Shown here: piece after piece, positions 45,197 to 56,015 of the stretch
Layout of the letters: every line of letters starts with the position of its first letter
Numbering within the stretch: position 1 is the first letter of the stretch
Assembly (NCBI RefSeq): GCF_963676685.1
Contig: NC_092346.1
Coordinates: 79,623,821-79,687,820, forward strand
From: Mytilus edulis
Taxonomy: Eukaryota; Mollusca; Bivalvia; Mytilida; Mytilidae
DNA: 64,000 nucleotides
Reading direction: 5' to 3'
Position numbers and translations under genes: made by a program
The notes under the pieces: generated by a model
Seen by the model: only the letters and a program-made list of their open reading frames with translations
Databases searched by the model: none
Told to the model about the DNA's origin: nothing

Positions 45197-47104
45197 TCAC
45201 AATTTACTTTCTTTCATAAGTGCGAGTAATTCGGCTCGCGTTATCCAAAAGTTATAATCCTGGTCATCTTCCTCTTCGGGTGTCTTTATGCTTATAATAG
45301 CCTTTGACGACCCGTCAGACACACATCTCAGTAATTCTATTACCCTTTCTATCCCATCATCTAAACCTACTTTTTTAGCCTCCTCAGTAAACTGTTCTCG
45401 CAAAAAGAGATACGAACATCCTGTACATTTTCCCTTCCTTATAGCGTCATGAAGTAAAAGATAAGGTTTTAGTTCAGGAAGATGCGTGGTTAGTGCTTTA
45501 TCCGATCTTTTGTATATTTTTTCTGGCTCAAGCAGATGTTCCAAAGGTATTACTAACTCTTCTCGTGTTATACTTTGATCCCAATATTCGGTGTTTTTAT
45601 AAACTTCTGATCGTGGCACCATGTTAAAGGATACGAATGTGCCTCTTTTTCTTTTTTTTTCCTTAAAAGATGTTATCACCATCGTAGCTTGATTCACTGA
45701 CATAATAATGTCATTTATTATCAGGAATACACTTATTACAAGGTCGGGTATATCATCTTCAGCCCATTCTCGGCCGTCACATTTATCAAGAACCATAAGA
45801 GTCATAACTATTCGTTTGAAAATATAGGATGAAACATAATCGTAACCTCCAACATTTTCATACACATCAGGGAGGGTTGCAAATTCTGACTGACTTCGAA
45901 TTTTCCTTGTTTTAATTGAGTTAAAATCCCACAACATAAAAGTATTGGTTTTTTCGTGTATACCTTTATTGTAATCCTTATTTCGATGGTATTCAGCTAT
46001 TTCTGCCGCAACATTTCTATTCAAGTATTTAGGTGTTTTCAATTTCACCATGTTGTGTAAAGCCTTGCAAACTCTAATGACAACTTTCGGGACTGATGAT
46101 GAATCATACGTTTTCAACCACTCTTCCTCTGCAAAACTGTAGTATCCACCCTTTGTAATTCCAGAATCTAATCGTTGCCACGTGGTGTTAATGTAACCAT
46201 GGCGAACTAAATATTCGTCAACAATATCGTTTGAAGTATATTGCATATATTGAGGGAGCCTTAAAACTGGTGCAAAATCAAAAGATACTAACAATGGCGT
46301 TTGTTTGTCAGGATGTTGATAAGCAAACTGAATTAGGTATGCTGGTATATTTAACCTTAATCCACTATACTTGGGAAAGTTGTATCCTCCGATGCTCCAG
46401 TTGTTGGGTAGATCTAAATTAGCAACAACAGAATCGAGAACATTGAACAGCTCATACGCAATGGCCGTCGTGTTGAGAATATAGACATCACCATGTGGTC
46501 TAAGTACACCTTTATAGCATTCTGCATCTTTGCTACCATTTCCTGATAGAATTTCTTCGAGTATTCCATCAATTTGAAAACTAAGAAAATCAAACTCAGA
46601 AATGTCGGGATGATCCCCTTCGAAATCAACATATATGATAAGTCTGCCTTTGTAAAATTTTATTTCTGTTATTTTTGCTTTTTCGTTTAAGATATTCTCA
46701 ATGCTCATTTCATAAGTGAAATCAAACTCATCCGGTTTGTCAATTTTCATATGATTGTATGCACTACCCATTTTCACAAGTCTACCTGACAAATTTGTCT
46801 TCAATTTAGCAATCTTATTAGCAATAGAATCCATAATGATGAATGCATCCATGTAAATTGTCTTTATATATTCGTCATCAGATTGAATTCTGTTGATATT
46901 GTCGAGATTGATCAAAAAATCTCTTATCTTTTGTTTTCCACAGTCCAGAGTGTTGTACCACTGGACACATGAATGTGCCGATTGTTGCATATCTTGTAGC
47001 TGGTTGACTGATCCTCTTGAAGAACGACCTTTATTCCACGCCTTATTAAAGTCCAAAGTCCGGTTCATAAAGTTTTTTTTATCCATTGGAAAGTATTTAG
47101 TCAT
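45197..47104 (-). CDS. Mab-21/cGAS-like nucleotidyltransferase (cGLR)
   Basis: About 635 residues from ATG 47104-47102, the first ATG after a plausible acceptor (GACCAG, AG at 47116-47115), so a non-coding 5' exon is likely. The frame is open further upstream only through a TTG. Numbered from that TTG, the nucleotidyltransferase motif is GS at 119-120, then DEFDF with E132 and D134, the spacing seen in cGAS (Ser to Glu 12 residues). A third acidic candidate is D282 in VSFDFAPVL. The Mab-21 helical half follows, with a long helix-rich C-terminus (CSYLFLREQFTEEAKKVGL). No cGAS-type zinc-ribbon insert is obvious. Family role: cytosolic nucleic-acid sensing with synthesis of a cyclic dinucleotide for STING. 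All three metal ligands appear present, so it may be catalytic. Bivalves are known to carry many such genes. Confidence 0.85.
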   Translation of the reverse strand: MTKYFPMDKKNFMNRTLDFNKAWNKGRSSRGSVNQLQDMQQSAHSCVQWYNTLDCGKQKIRDFLINLDNINRIQSDDEYIKTIYMDAFIIMDSIANKIAKLKTNLSGRLVKMGSAYNHMKIDKPDEFDFTYEMSIENILNEKAKITEIKFYKGRLIIYVDFEGDHPDISEFDFLSFQIDGILEEILSGNGSKDAECYKGVLRPHGDVYILNTTAIAYELFNVLDSVVANLDLPNNWSIGGYNFPKYSGLRLNIPAYLIQFAYQHPDKQTPLLVSFDFAPVLRLPQYMQYTSNDIVDEYLVRHGYINTTWQRLDSGITKGGYYSFAEEEWLKTYDSSSVPKVVIRVCKALHNMVKLKTPKYLNRNVAAEIAEYHRNKDYNKGIHEKTNTFMLWDFNSIKTRKIRSQSEFATLPDVYENVGGYDYVSSYIFKRIVMTLMVLDKCDGREWAEDDIPDLVISVFLIINDIIMSVNQATMVITSFKEKKRKRGTFVSFNMVPRSEVYKNTEYWDQSITREELVIPLEHLLEPEKIYKRSDKALTTHLPELKPYLLLHDAIRKGKCTGCSYLFLREQFTEEAKKVGLDDGIERVIELLRCVSDGSSKAIISIKTPEEEDDQDYNFWITRAELLALMKESKL

Positions 47105-47124
47105 AAAGCTAAACCTGGTCAAAT

Positions 47125-48040
47125 ATAAACATCATATACCTTCAATATAAGAAAAAACAAGCAATTATAAAAAGTTGTCAACCTGTTTGTAAAAGAAAAG
47201 TTGATTTACACAATTTGATCTGATGAGTTCATTTAAGCCTGACCAAAGACAGTTGTTTAAATAAATATTCTAAAATGTTAGAACTTTGTATCCCCAAAAT
47301 GATACAACCGCAAAATTCCCAAAAGGATAGATAAACTAGACATATGAAAAAAAGTGTGCATACAGTTACATACTAAAAACAGTTATAAATGTTGGAATAT
47401 AAAAGCATATATCTGCATTGTTACTAATGATTCTTTTTTGCGTGAAAAAGGCAAAAAGTTGCCCTTTCTAATCCAGCTAATCCTTCTCATGACAAAGACG
47501 GTAATATTCAAAGAATTTGATCGTTGTATGCATTATATGTAAATTTCAATTTCTCGACTCGTCTCGTTTCTAATAAAATCCTTGTTATTCTTTCACAGTT
47601 AATGAAGTAAAAAGATACCAATTAAATCTAGTGAGATTCATTTCCCGCCAACTTTTTAATGGTTTAGATCTCTAAAACAAAGTACACGGACTATTCATTT
47701 TTATTGCATTTTAAATAGCCTTTAACTCGAAAACTATTTGCAGTGAAACAAAATTTATTGAACTCCAGTAACAATATGAACAATATATAATAATTTGAAT
47801 TAAAAAATATTTTCAAAATTAATAATTGATATTCATATTTATTTTTAAAATAAACGAAAATATAGTAAATTATGATTAAATTTAATTTTTATTTATATTT
47901 TTACCTGAGTTTACCTGTAAAATGAATGCGCGCAAATGTAATCAAAAGCTGCGCGCAAACGTAAAATATTTTAATCCCCAAATGCGCGTAAACGTAGTGC
48001 GCCCGTTTATTTGTAATATGTTCTTTTTTCATCAAATAAA
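47125..48040. other. Upstream region of the cGAS-like gene
   Basis: No upstream exon was identified with confidence. AT-rich sequence, with a short GCGC-rich stretch at 47926-48005 (GCGCGCAAACGTAA repeated words). Confidence 0.4.
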
Positions 48041-48045
48041 TACTT

Positions 48046-48285
48046 AAAAATAGAAAAAAATTATGATAAATAGATTGGAGTTAGATTTATTTTTAAACTT
48101 TTGAATTTGTACTTAAAAATAAAGAAAAATTATGATAAATAGATTGGAGTCAAATTTATTTTAAAATTTTTGAATTTGTAACTTTAAAAAATTGTCTGCT
48201 TTACTAATAAATCATGATATAAATAATATTATAACCAAGTATAATCTTATATAAATATAAATAATATTATAACCAAGTATAATCA
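48046..48285. repeat. Short tandem duplications
   Basis: A block of about 69 bp with ATTATGATAAATAGATTGGA and TTTTGAATTTGTA occurs twice (48046-48115 and 48116-48183). A second pair repeats ATAACCAAGTATAATC between 48224 and 48285. They lie beside the 3' end of the minus-strand LINE fragment. Confidence 0.75.
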
Positions 48286-48800
48286 TATATATATATCTTT
48301 ATTCTCACAAACCAAATTACCGAAAGGTATAGAGATAATTATACATATTTCAATACAATTACATAAATAAATAATGTACGAAAGTAGATAGAGGCATTCA
48401 CAATTGTTCAGTCAGAAAATTTGTTATTGATCTCCTTAATAAGTTTACAAAGTTCGTTCAGTTCTGTACATTTTGGGTAATTCATTTAGTCATAAAACTT
48501 CTATTTCTATTGTTAAATGCAATACATTGTTTTCTACAATTATCGAAAGCTGAACAATTAAAAATGTAATGGTATTCATTACCAATGGCATCTGAATTAC
48601 ACAATATACATTTTCTGTTTTCTCTTTCTATGTTTTGCCATCTTCCAGTTTCTATTGGAGATTTCATGTTCAAGATCCAAATTTAAGAAATAAGGATATC
48701 TGCCGGTCATCCAAAATAAATATTTCTCAAACTCCAAAGTAACTTTAAATAAACGACAATTTAATGCTTTTGGTGATTCCTGTTGGCTGAAGATGTGGAA
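48286..48800 (-). mobile_element. LINE 3' end (5'-truncated retrotransposon)
   Basis: Read on the minus strand from about 48790: EFEKYLFWMTGRYPYFLNL, a frame break, then PIETGRWQNIE and the zinc-knuckle-like CILCNSDAIGNEYHYIFNC, ending at a stop near 48482. This is the cysteine/histidine domain that follows the reverse transcriptase in several LINE clades. The tail 48286-48480 is A/T-rich. No reverse transcriptase domain remains. Confidence 0.65.
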
Positions 48801-48971
48801 TAAAAGTATACTTTAAAATATAATTACTTGGACCAATAATCAAAGATAATAATGGGTGAAAACTGTTAACTTTACTTCATTATTTATTTTTGTTTAAAAA
48901 AAAACAGAATTCATACAGATGCAAAAATAACTTATTACCTGTTCTAATAAAAAACACTGGTCAATTAACAG
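48801..48971. other. Spacer, nothing recognised
   Basis: AT-rich non-coding sequence. Confidence 0.4.
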
Positions 48972-49259
48972 TTGATTAAACAATGTTTGAACCGTATAAA
49001 TCCTTTGTTAGCACAAGTTTTCCTTCTATTCCCACATGAAATTTTACCTTTTCCTACCAAATTTATAAAAAGTGGGAATAGAGGGAATGAACCTTTTTTT
49101 TGTATGAGATGGCGTGACATGACCCCTAGTGGCAACACTTTAAACGCATTGAAAATTGACATGGCAAGTAAAAATAAATGTGGTTTTAAGAGGGACATAC
49201 AAAATATATTTTTGCGTGGTCCCTCGAGATCTATGCGTCGTGAGTTTAGTATTAAATAA
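48972..49259 (+). other. Unidentified 95-codon ORF region
   Basis: The plus frame is open for 95 codons and the minus frame 48965-49198 for 77 codons over the same bases. Neither shows a signal peptide, domain or splice context that I recognise, and both cannot be coding. Residue composition is more protein-like than in neighbouring ORFs (RWRDMTPSGNTLNALKID on the plus strand). It may be a decayed exon or part of a repeat. Confidence 0.15.
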
Positions 49260-51854
49260 ACCTGAGAATACTTTATTGATATACAATGACCGCGAATAAC
49301 TGATTATTTCTAATCGTGTATCACTTCATCGTAATTTGTGAAATCGGTAAAAAGATCAATGTGCAAGAAAGTTTTAATTGTTCTTTCATCGTTAAATGGC
49401 AATTTTATTTCGCCTTATTTCGTGTAGTTAGTGGAACATGGTGTAACTCGCACCATAAGAAATATTCAAGCTGATGCATTTTCCCCTCACAACTTTCGTG
49501 AAACTTTTTCATGCGATACTTAAGTGTATACAGTGTTCTACAAATACCAAAATCAATTGTATGTTTAAACTCTATGATACGAGCCTACCCCCTCTCTTTA
49601 TGCCCTCTATAAAGCATCATCAAATGTAAGATTTGATATCATCGAATGATTAAAAAAACCGAGCAGTGTTCTCAGTTTTTTCATACTTGGCGCGGGTCTG
49701 TTTTTTTTCTTAAGCACCATCGATGAATAGTTCGACTGAACACTTTGCAGACATTTGCATATAACCACAAAATTAGGGATACCAGTATATAGCATTGTTA
49801 TAATTCAACCATCAGATAAGTCTCAACTTATTGAGTAATAAATAGTTCAGCGGCAAATATTTCACGAATACACAACACTAACTTATCTTTTTTCTGATAC
49901 ATGTATAATCTGAAATAAGTTTGCTTTAACATAACAATTGTGTGACTTATCTTTCATTTTGATTTGCCGGTTTGGTTTTGAAGAATGTCACTTTTCTGAC
50001 TAGACCAGTACATATAGTTGAAATATTTAGCATTCATTTTGCTTCTTTTTTTATATAGCCTAAAATTATTTTATTTTTTGGTATTCTATAATTTAAGTCA
50101 ATTAATGTTTTACATGTCAACGGCATACAAATTTTCATAATTTCACTAAATATTTATTTATGAAGCACTTGGTGTCTAAATTTAATGTATTAATACCTGT
50201 GGTTCAAACTGTCTTGACCTTTTTATAGAGTAAGACGATTTTTTTTCCAGATACTATTTCTAAAAAGTGTACAATTAAAGGTACAGTTTTAAGAAATACT
50301 TTGCTGTGCTAAATACATGTCTGACCTAACCTCAGTTTTGTCATTAAATGGGGCCTGTCGCTCAAATAATTTTATGTTTCTTCTTGCGATCATTGACATC
50401 GAAAATCTGATATGAACCCCTTTTTCATGGGTGTGATTTCGGTAGAAAATGAGGAAAAACTCTCTCATCGTAAATACACATTCTTTTGGCAAGGGTTTAT
50501 TTGGGAATTTCGTTAAAATCGATACAGCCCTAAATGCTTGAACTATTTTCCTTCATTGATTCCTACATTAGGATTATAGTGTCTAATTACTAGTACATGT
50601 ACACAGTTAGTTTGAAGTTTGAAATAAAAGAGGTAAATGTTGGTACCAATAGTTTACTCCAATCATAAAAACGGACAACGTACTTTCCTTTTTACTGAGA
50701 TTAATTCTTCAAGTAATGAATTTGATTTTAATGAATGCACAAATATAATCACAAACTGGTCGACTTACATTAAAAGCCCTTCTCTAAATTTTAAAAAGAG
50801 ATCCATGCATGCCAGACGCAGCGTAAATGAGACTTTAACTCCAGTACACAAACAAATTTACAAAGATATATAGAGGTCAACTTACAGTCTAAAAAAAGGA
50901 TAGTCGGAAATATGCATTATACGATATTTCAAACTCTAAAAGCAAAAGTATAAATTGACTGCGAATAAATTATTGGAGGCTACACATATTTGTTATACCA
51001 TTCACTTCCTAAATTAAAATTTAGAAGTCTGATATTAACGAACACAACCGCTTAGACAATAAAAACAAAACCAACTCAAATACTATCGAAAACAACGACT
51101 GGACTGGGACAATAAAACAACTCTCAGACATGAGTGGAAAACATCGCTGTTAACTGACACAGATAAATGGTCCCGAGTTAAAATGTAGTCATTCATATCC
51201 TATCCATAGTTAGATAGAAGATTGGACTTGTGTGAATAATACGCAAATTTAGACGACCCTTTATTTTGAAGTTGAAAATTTGATTTTTAAACCAAACGGA
51301 AATATTTAAAAACACTGGAATTACAAGAGATGCCTCATTATATGTTATTATATTTTCATCTTTTTTCCTTAGCTCTATTTGATTATATCTTAATCTTTTT
51401 CATATTTAGTCATACGAAGTAGCTAGATTGCAGTCTTGTTTAGTCTTACGACATTACGACAATAATGTAATAATTTTAATGGATCAGATGGACTGATCTG
51501 CATGCTAACTTCTGTAAATAAACAAGTTCGTATATCAATTGCGTGTGTTGGGTCTGAATTGTCAGTACTAGTATTAGTTTGTATGTAATTTATATATAGA
51601 GAATTATGCACTGCCGTCCGTGTTTATATATTGTTTTATTCTTTAGCTGGTTTTTTTTTTAACAATAATGGTTGTTAAAATAAACAATTCAGAATTTTCT
51701 TTTGGCACCACTATTATTTTTGAAAGAGTTCGTTATAATAAGTCATGATAGCTGTACGTATGGTAACAAATGAGTCACTTATAGCCACCAAAGTCATCGG
51801 GACAAGACTATAAACTACGGGTCGTCGTACTGCCTTATACAACAGTTATGTATA
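49260..51854. other. Intergenic; one weak ORF at 50637-50873
   Basis: No named repeat is present. ATG 50637 opens 78 codons with a hydrophilic Asn/Ser/Thr-rich composition (TEINSSSNEFDFNECTNI, KKRSMHARRSVNET) to TAG. It has no recognised domain and could be a lone exon or chance. Everything else appears non-coding. Confidence 0.35.
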
Positions 51855-52020
51855 TATGATCTCCCCCAGTTTTTGGTTGGGTGGATGTTGCTCAGTCTTT
51901 AGTATTCTTTGCTGCCTTTAACTTGTCTTTTGGGCAGTTTTAGTGTTTTGCCATGACATTGTTAGTTTGTTTTCTTGAGTTTGACTATCTCTTTGGTATC
52001 TTTTACCTCTCTCTTTGTAT
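51855..52020 (+). repeat. Degenerate RT-element tail fragment
   Basis: CCCCCAGTTTTTGGTTGGGT, TTGCTCAGTCTTTAGTATTC and GAGTTTGACTATCTCTTTGG match the last part of the tail at 10040-10390, with one internal change (GCCATGACATTGTTAG). Confidence 0.65.
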
Positions 52021-52700
52021 GCACGATTGGTCACTATATAATTCAATGTGAAACATTTAAAATGAGATGATCATGACATGTCGGGTACCAGTTTAATATT
52101 AGAACAGATAGAAAAAAACTTTTAAAAAGAGCTTGATTTGTCAAAATTGGACCAAGCACCAAAAAAAAAAAACAAAAAAAAAACCAACACAGTAACAAAG
52201 GACAAAAATAAATCCAAAAATACGCAGTAAGTGATGGGTAAATAAATCAAAACACGCTCTTAACTCAAAATTGAATATGTATTCTAATATTGAATTGACA
52301 ACAAAGTGAGACACATGGACACATAAGGCGGAGTATGCAGATTGTATGCCATAATTAAGTATTAGAATGATAAATACAAAAATCCGGGTCAAGTTTATTT
52401 TGTTTTCGCAGAAATTATTTTAGAAGACCGGCATTGTCAAAATTATTCATTATAAGTTATAACTTAAATATTTGTTGTTTTTAAAACTAGTGAAGTCAAC
52501 CCATGTTTAAGCCAACCCCAGATGGCTAAATTTCTCAAGAAATATGAGGGGTAAAATAGTGCATTTAAAAAGAGATATTCCCGGATTCTATATACCGACT
52601 ATATATATTTGCAGAGCTAACCTTCTAAATTTAAACTAACAGTTTTATTGAATAAATTAATAAACAACAAACTATTAAACAAATTATCGAATGATTTTAT
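52021..52700. other. Intergenic, nothing recognised
   Basis: An A-rich run is at 52160-52183. No gene. Confidence 0.4.
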
Positions 52701-52709
52701 AGCTTTTTG

Positions 52710-52830
52710 TTCGGTGTGAGCCAAGGCTCTGTGTTGAAGGCCGTACATTGACCTATAACGGTCTACTTTTATAAATTTGTTATTTGGATGGAGAGTTGTC
52801 TCATTGGCACTCACACCACATCTTCCTATA
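52710..52830 (+). repeat. Interspersed repeat, GGAGAGTTGTCTCAT family
   Basis: GTGTGAGCCAAGGCTCTGTG, TTGAAGGCCGTACATTGACC and GGAGAGTTGTCTCATTGGCA make a clear copy. It is the reverse complement of 36470-36600 and related to 22925-23045 and 32572-32700. Confidence 0.75.
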
Positions 52831-54300
52831 TCTATGAACTCAGACTAATTGACATTTACTTAAAAGAGTTGCCATGCAGACATTATATATATTTGTCACA
52901 GGACTTTAAGAAAACAAATCATTTTAAGCTGAAGGAAACTTGTGTAAAATTCCTTTAATTTATGGTTCATCAATGCTATGGTTATGTTCTGGATTCTGAG
53001 GGAAATCAGAGCAGAAACTTCACGAAAACAACGTACAAAATGTATATCCAGCACGGCTAGTTTAATGATAGCAATCTCTTACATTACCTTTTAAAACTTC
53101 CACGCAATAGTAACACATATATTCCTACCATTATATTGATTGGTTTTATATAGTGAAAACGCACACCGACCAGTAAAACATTCATTTTGACAATCGTACC
53201 AAAGACAAGACTTCTAGTTTAGAAATAAAGCATGGTACGTGTACTCGGAAACTACATATGGCCTTGTGTTTTGTGTTTTGTTCTTTGATTTTTTTTTAAT
53301 ATTGTCACTCTTTTTTGTTACGGGATTTTGATTTTTTTTACTTATCCTTTAGACTTTATGAATGTCATCTTCGCGACATAAATACCAACCACACTTTCAT
53401 CTTGACATCTATGTATACCTAATCTACGACGTCCCTGTTAAAGATTATATTACTGTACTATGATTTCAATAAAAAAAATTAGTACTTTCGTTTTGGTGGA
53501 GCCCGCTGTTTTTTGTTAATAGTATTAATATCTAAATTAAGATATCGAAATGTGTAATCAGTTATCTTTACCAGTTAACTGAAAATTGATTCCCGAGCGG
53601 TTGAATAACTTCCTCTTTCGCTTTCATTTACTTACATTTGTCTTTTACTGTTTTTGGTCTGGAATAATGATTGTTCAACTTTGAATATTCGATAAGTAGT
53701 TACTGATATATGAACTTTAAGGTTGACTTGCTACATGTAAAAGACGTAATCCCAGGTAAACAGTCATATAACATGTATAAATAGATGACAGTAAGTTTAT
53801 CAGGTAGCATATTGATCTATTGTTATAAAAATTCATAATATCTAACACAGTTTGTAGATTTAGCTAACAAAGTCCTTATATTTGTATAAAGAAACATTCG
53901 TTAAAAGTGGAACATCTTTTAAACGTTAAATAAGCTACACTTAAAAATGGCTTGCTAGTCCCTCTCTGTGATTAATATTAGATAACTCTGGTTAATTTCC
54001 CACTCAATCTATTGGAGATACAACAAGTGGAAGTTTTTAACGACATTGACTGGCTATACAGCCCTTGCACGGCCGGTTGAAGGGGAGATAAATAATCGAC
54101 TTTCTTTTATAGTCTTTTTCAAAAATGATGAACGATTCTTTCTACTGGTATGTAATCATTTTAAACGTCTCAAATTTATGAAATTATATTCGTACATTAA
54201 TGTTTTTGGTATACCAATAGTAAGGACTGAAATGTATTGCCAGTGAATTCAAAATTATATCAGAAACCTATACTTAATTATAAAATAATGAACATGTTAA
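52831..54300. other. Intergenic, nothing recognised
   Basis: Short ORFs only (for example 54046-54246), without domains or splice context. Confidence 0.4.
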
Positions 54301-54307
54301 AGGGAGA

Positions 54308-54391
54308 CAATACAATACAATATAATACAATACAATACAATACAATACAATACAATACAATACAATACAATACAATACAATACAATACAAT
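54308..54391. repeat. ATACA pentanucleotide microsatellite, LINE tail
   Basis: About 16-17 copies of ATACA (one ATATA variant near the left end). Read on the minus strand it is a TGTAT run lying downstream of the LINE coding remnant, so it is probably the 3' tail of that LINE. The small ORF across it (54237-54461) is an artefact of the repeat. Confidence 0.9.
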
Positions 54392-54748
54392 GCAAATAGT
54401 TTATTTACGTCTCACCATTAATATTACAATACATAACATAATACACGAATACATACAATAATATAAAATATTAATGCCATTCTAAAAAGAATTATGAGAG
54501 ACGGGATTAAAAGATATATATGTATATATATTGAAAATCAATAATTATCAATATCACTGTACAGCTAGATTAAAAATTTTCCTTAAAATATTTATATTTA
54601 CAGTTAAAAAAAGGAAAAAAAAAGTTTAACGATATAAAAATCGACGTCTTCTATCTTAAATAAATTTGCAGATTTTGGCACTATAAATAATAATACTATC
54701 ACTGTTACTGGCTAGAACAATAGACAATTTATCCAGGTTGGAAAAATT

Positions 54749-55560
54749 TTAAAAGTTTGAGTGTTCTGAAAAAATAATTTTAAAAAGTTCATTTCGCAGA
54801 TCATCGTACAACGGACACTCTAACAAGACATGTTCCTCAGTTTCAACAATGTTTTTACAAGTTTCGCAAGTCCGTTGTTGCACGGGTAGCCTCTCAAATC
54901 GACCAAAAAAAGTTTTAAAAGTTCTATATGTCCTCAACTTATTTCCACCGTTACCATTCCTTTAAGATACAGTTTTATTGAGATTGTTTGACCATTCATC
55001 GTACAATTGAGATAAAAGTTTGTCATACAGTACATTCTTAACCAAGGCTTTATCCACATTTTCGGTGTTATACAGGATCATCATGTCTGCTGATAAAAAT
55101 TGTTGACGGATTCTATAGTTCCAGGTTTTACATTTACGTCCGTTCAAGCTACAAACTTCTGACCACTTAAAAATTTTGCAGTTAAGTCTATTACGGTCCA
55201 TGTTTTTTAGCCTACACCACTGGTTACTGACACTGTTCCATTGTTTTATATTAGCTGGTATCCATCCCGAGTCACCGATTATCGCCGTGGTTGGTGTATA
55301 TCGTCCAACACCCATGAAAAAGCGAATCGCTTTATTCTGAACCGCGTTTACACAGGAAAAGTTTTTATCTCCCCATACTGCTACTCCATAGCTGATAGTG
55401 CTCCAAACTGTTGAATCGTATAGTTTAGAAAATGTTCGAAACGGAAAACCTCCAAACGATTTATGTTTCGAAATTAAAAGTCCTATAGCTCTGTTGGCGG
55501 CAGCTGCAACATGTTTAGCCATGATCTGGTAGTCCAAATGTTCTGTTAATACGAGTCATA
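54749..55560 (-). mobile_element. LINE ORF2 C-terminal remnant
   Basis: Read 55560 to 54749. LDYQIMAKHVAAAANRAIGL and YGVAVWGDKNFSCVNAVQNK belong to the region after the reverse transcriptase in LINEs. They are followed by TAA at 54962-54964, then, still in the same frame, NGGNKLRTYRTFKTFFGRFE and a CCHC-type knuckle RTCETCKNIVETEEHVLLEC (zf-RVT type). One in-frame stop makes it non-functional, and a TGA ends the frame upstream near 55557. It is 5'-truncated, with its tail at 54308-54391. Confidence 0.7.
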
Positions 55561-56015
55561 ACTTTTTTCGAATCAGCACATAATATAAAGGATTGTCACT
55601 CTTGCATACAAATAGCACATACATACAATTAATTAACTGTGTATTCGTGCTCCACCTTCAATTAACATTCTAAATTATAAATATAACCAAAAGTTGTTAA
55701 TCTATAGGATAGTGAAGACTAATGAAAGCTAACCCACTGTAAAATTATATCTTTAAAAATTTTTAAAACTTCCTCAGAAAAATGCTCGAGCCACTTGACT
55801 TTCATAGCATATAATTAACGTTTTTACACAATATTTTAATAAAGTAGTGAAAGATTATTTGTTTCTCAAAGTGTAAGACGTGATAAAAATCGTGTGCTTG
55901 CATCATCTTACCCAAATACAGATTTAATTAAGTCCTGAACATTTCGACATTTGTTTGTTTATTTCTAAAAATACCGGTTTGTAACAAATCACAAGTACAT
56001 GTTAAGATCCGACTC
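55561..56015. other. Intergenic, nothing recognised
   Basis: AT-rich non-coding sequence between the LINE remnant and the DNA transposon. Confidence 0.4.

Noticed and set aside
54237..54461. 74-codon ORF across the pentanucleotide run
   Set aside because: The open frame exists only because the 5-bp repeat gives a repeated 15-base codon pattern without stops.
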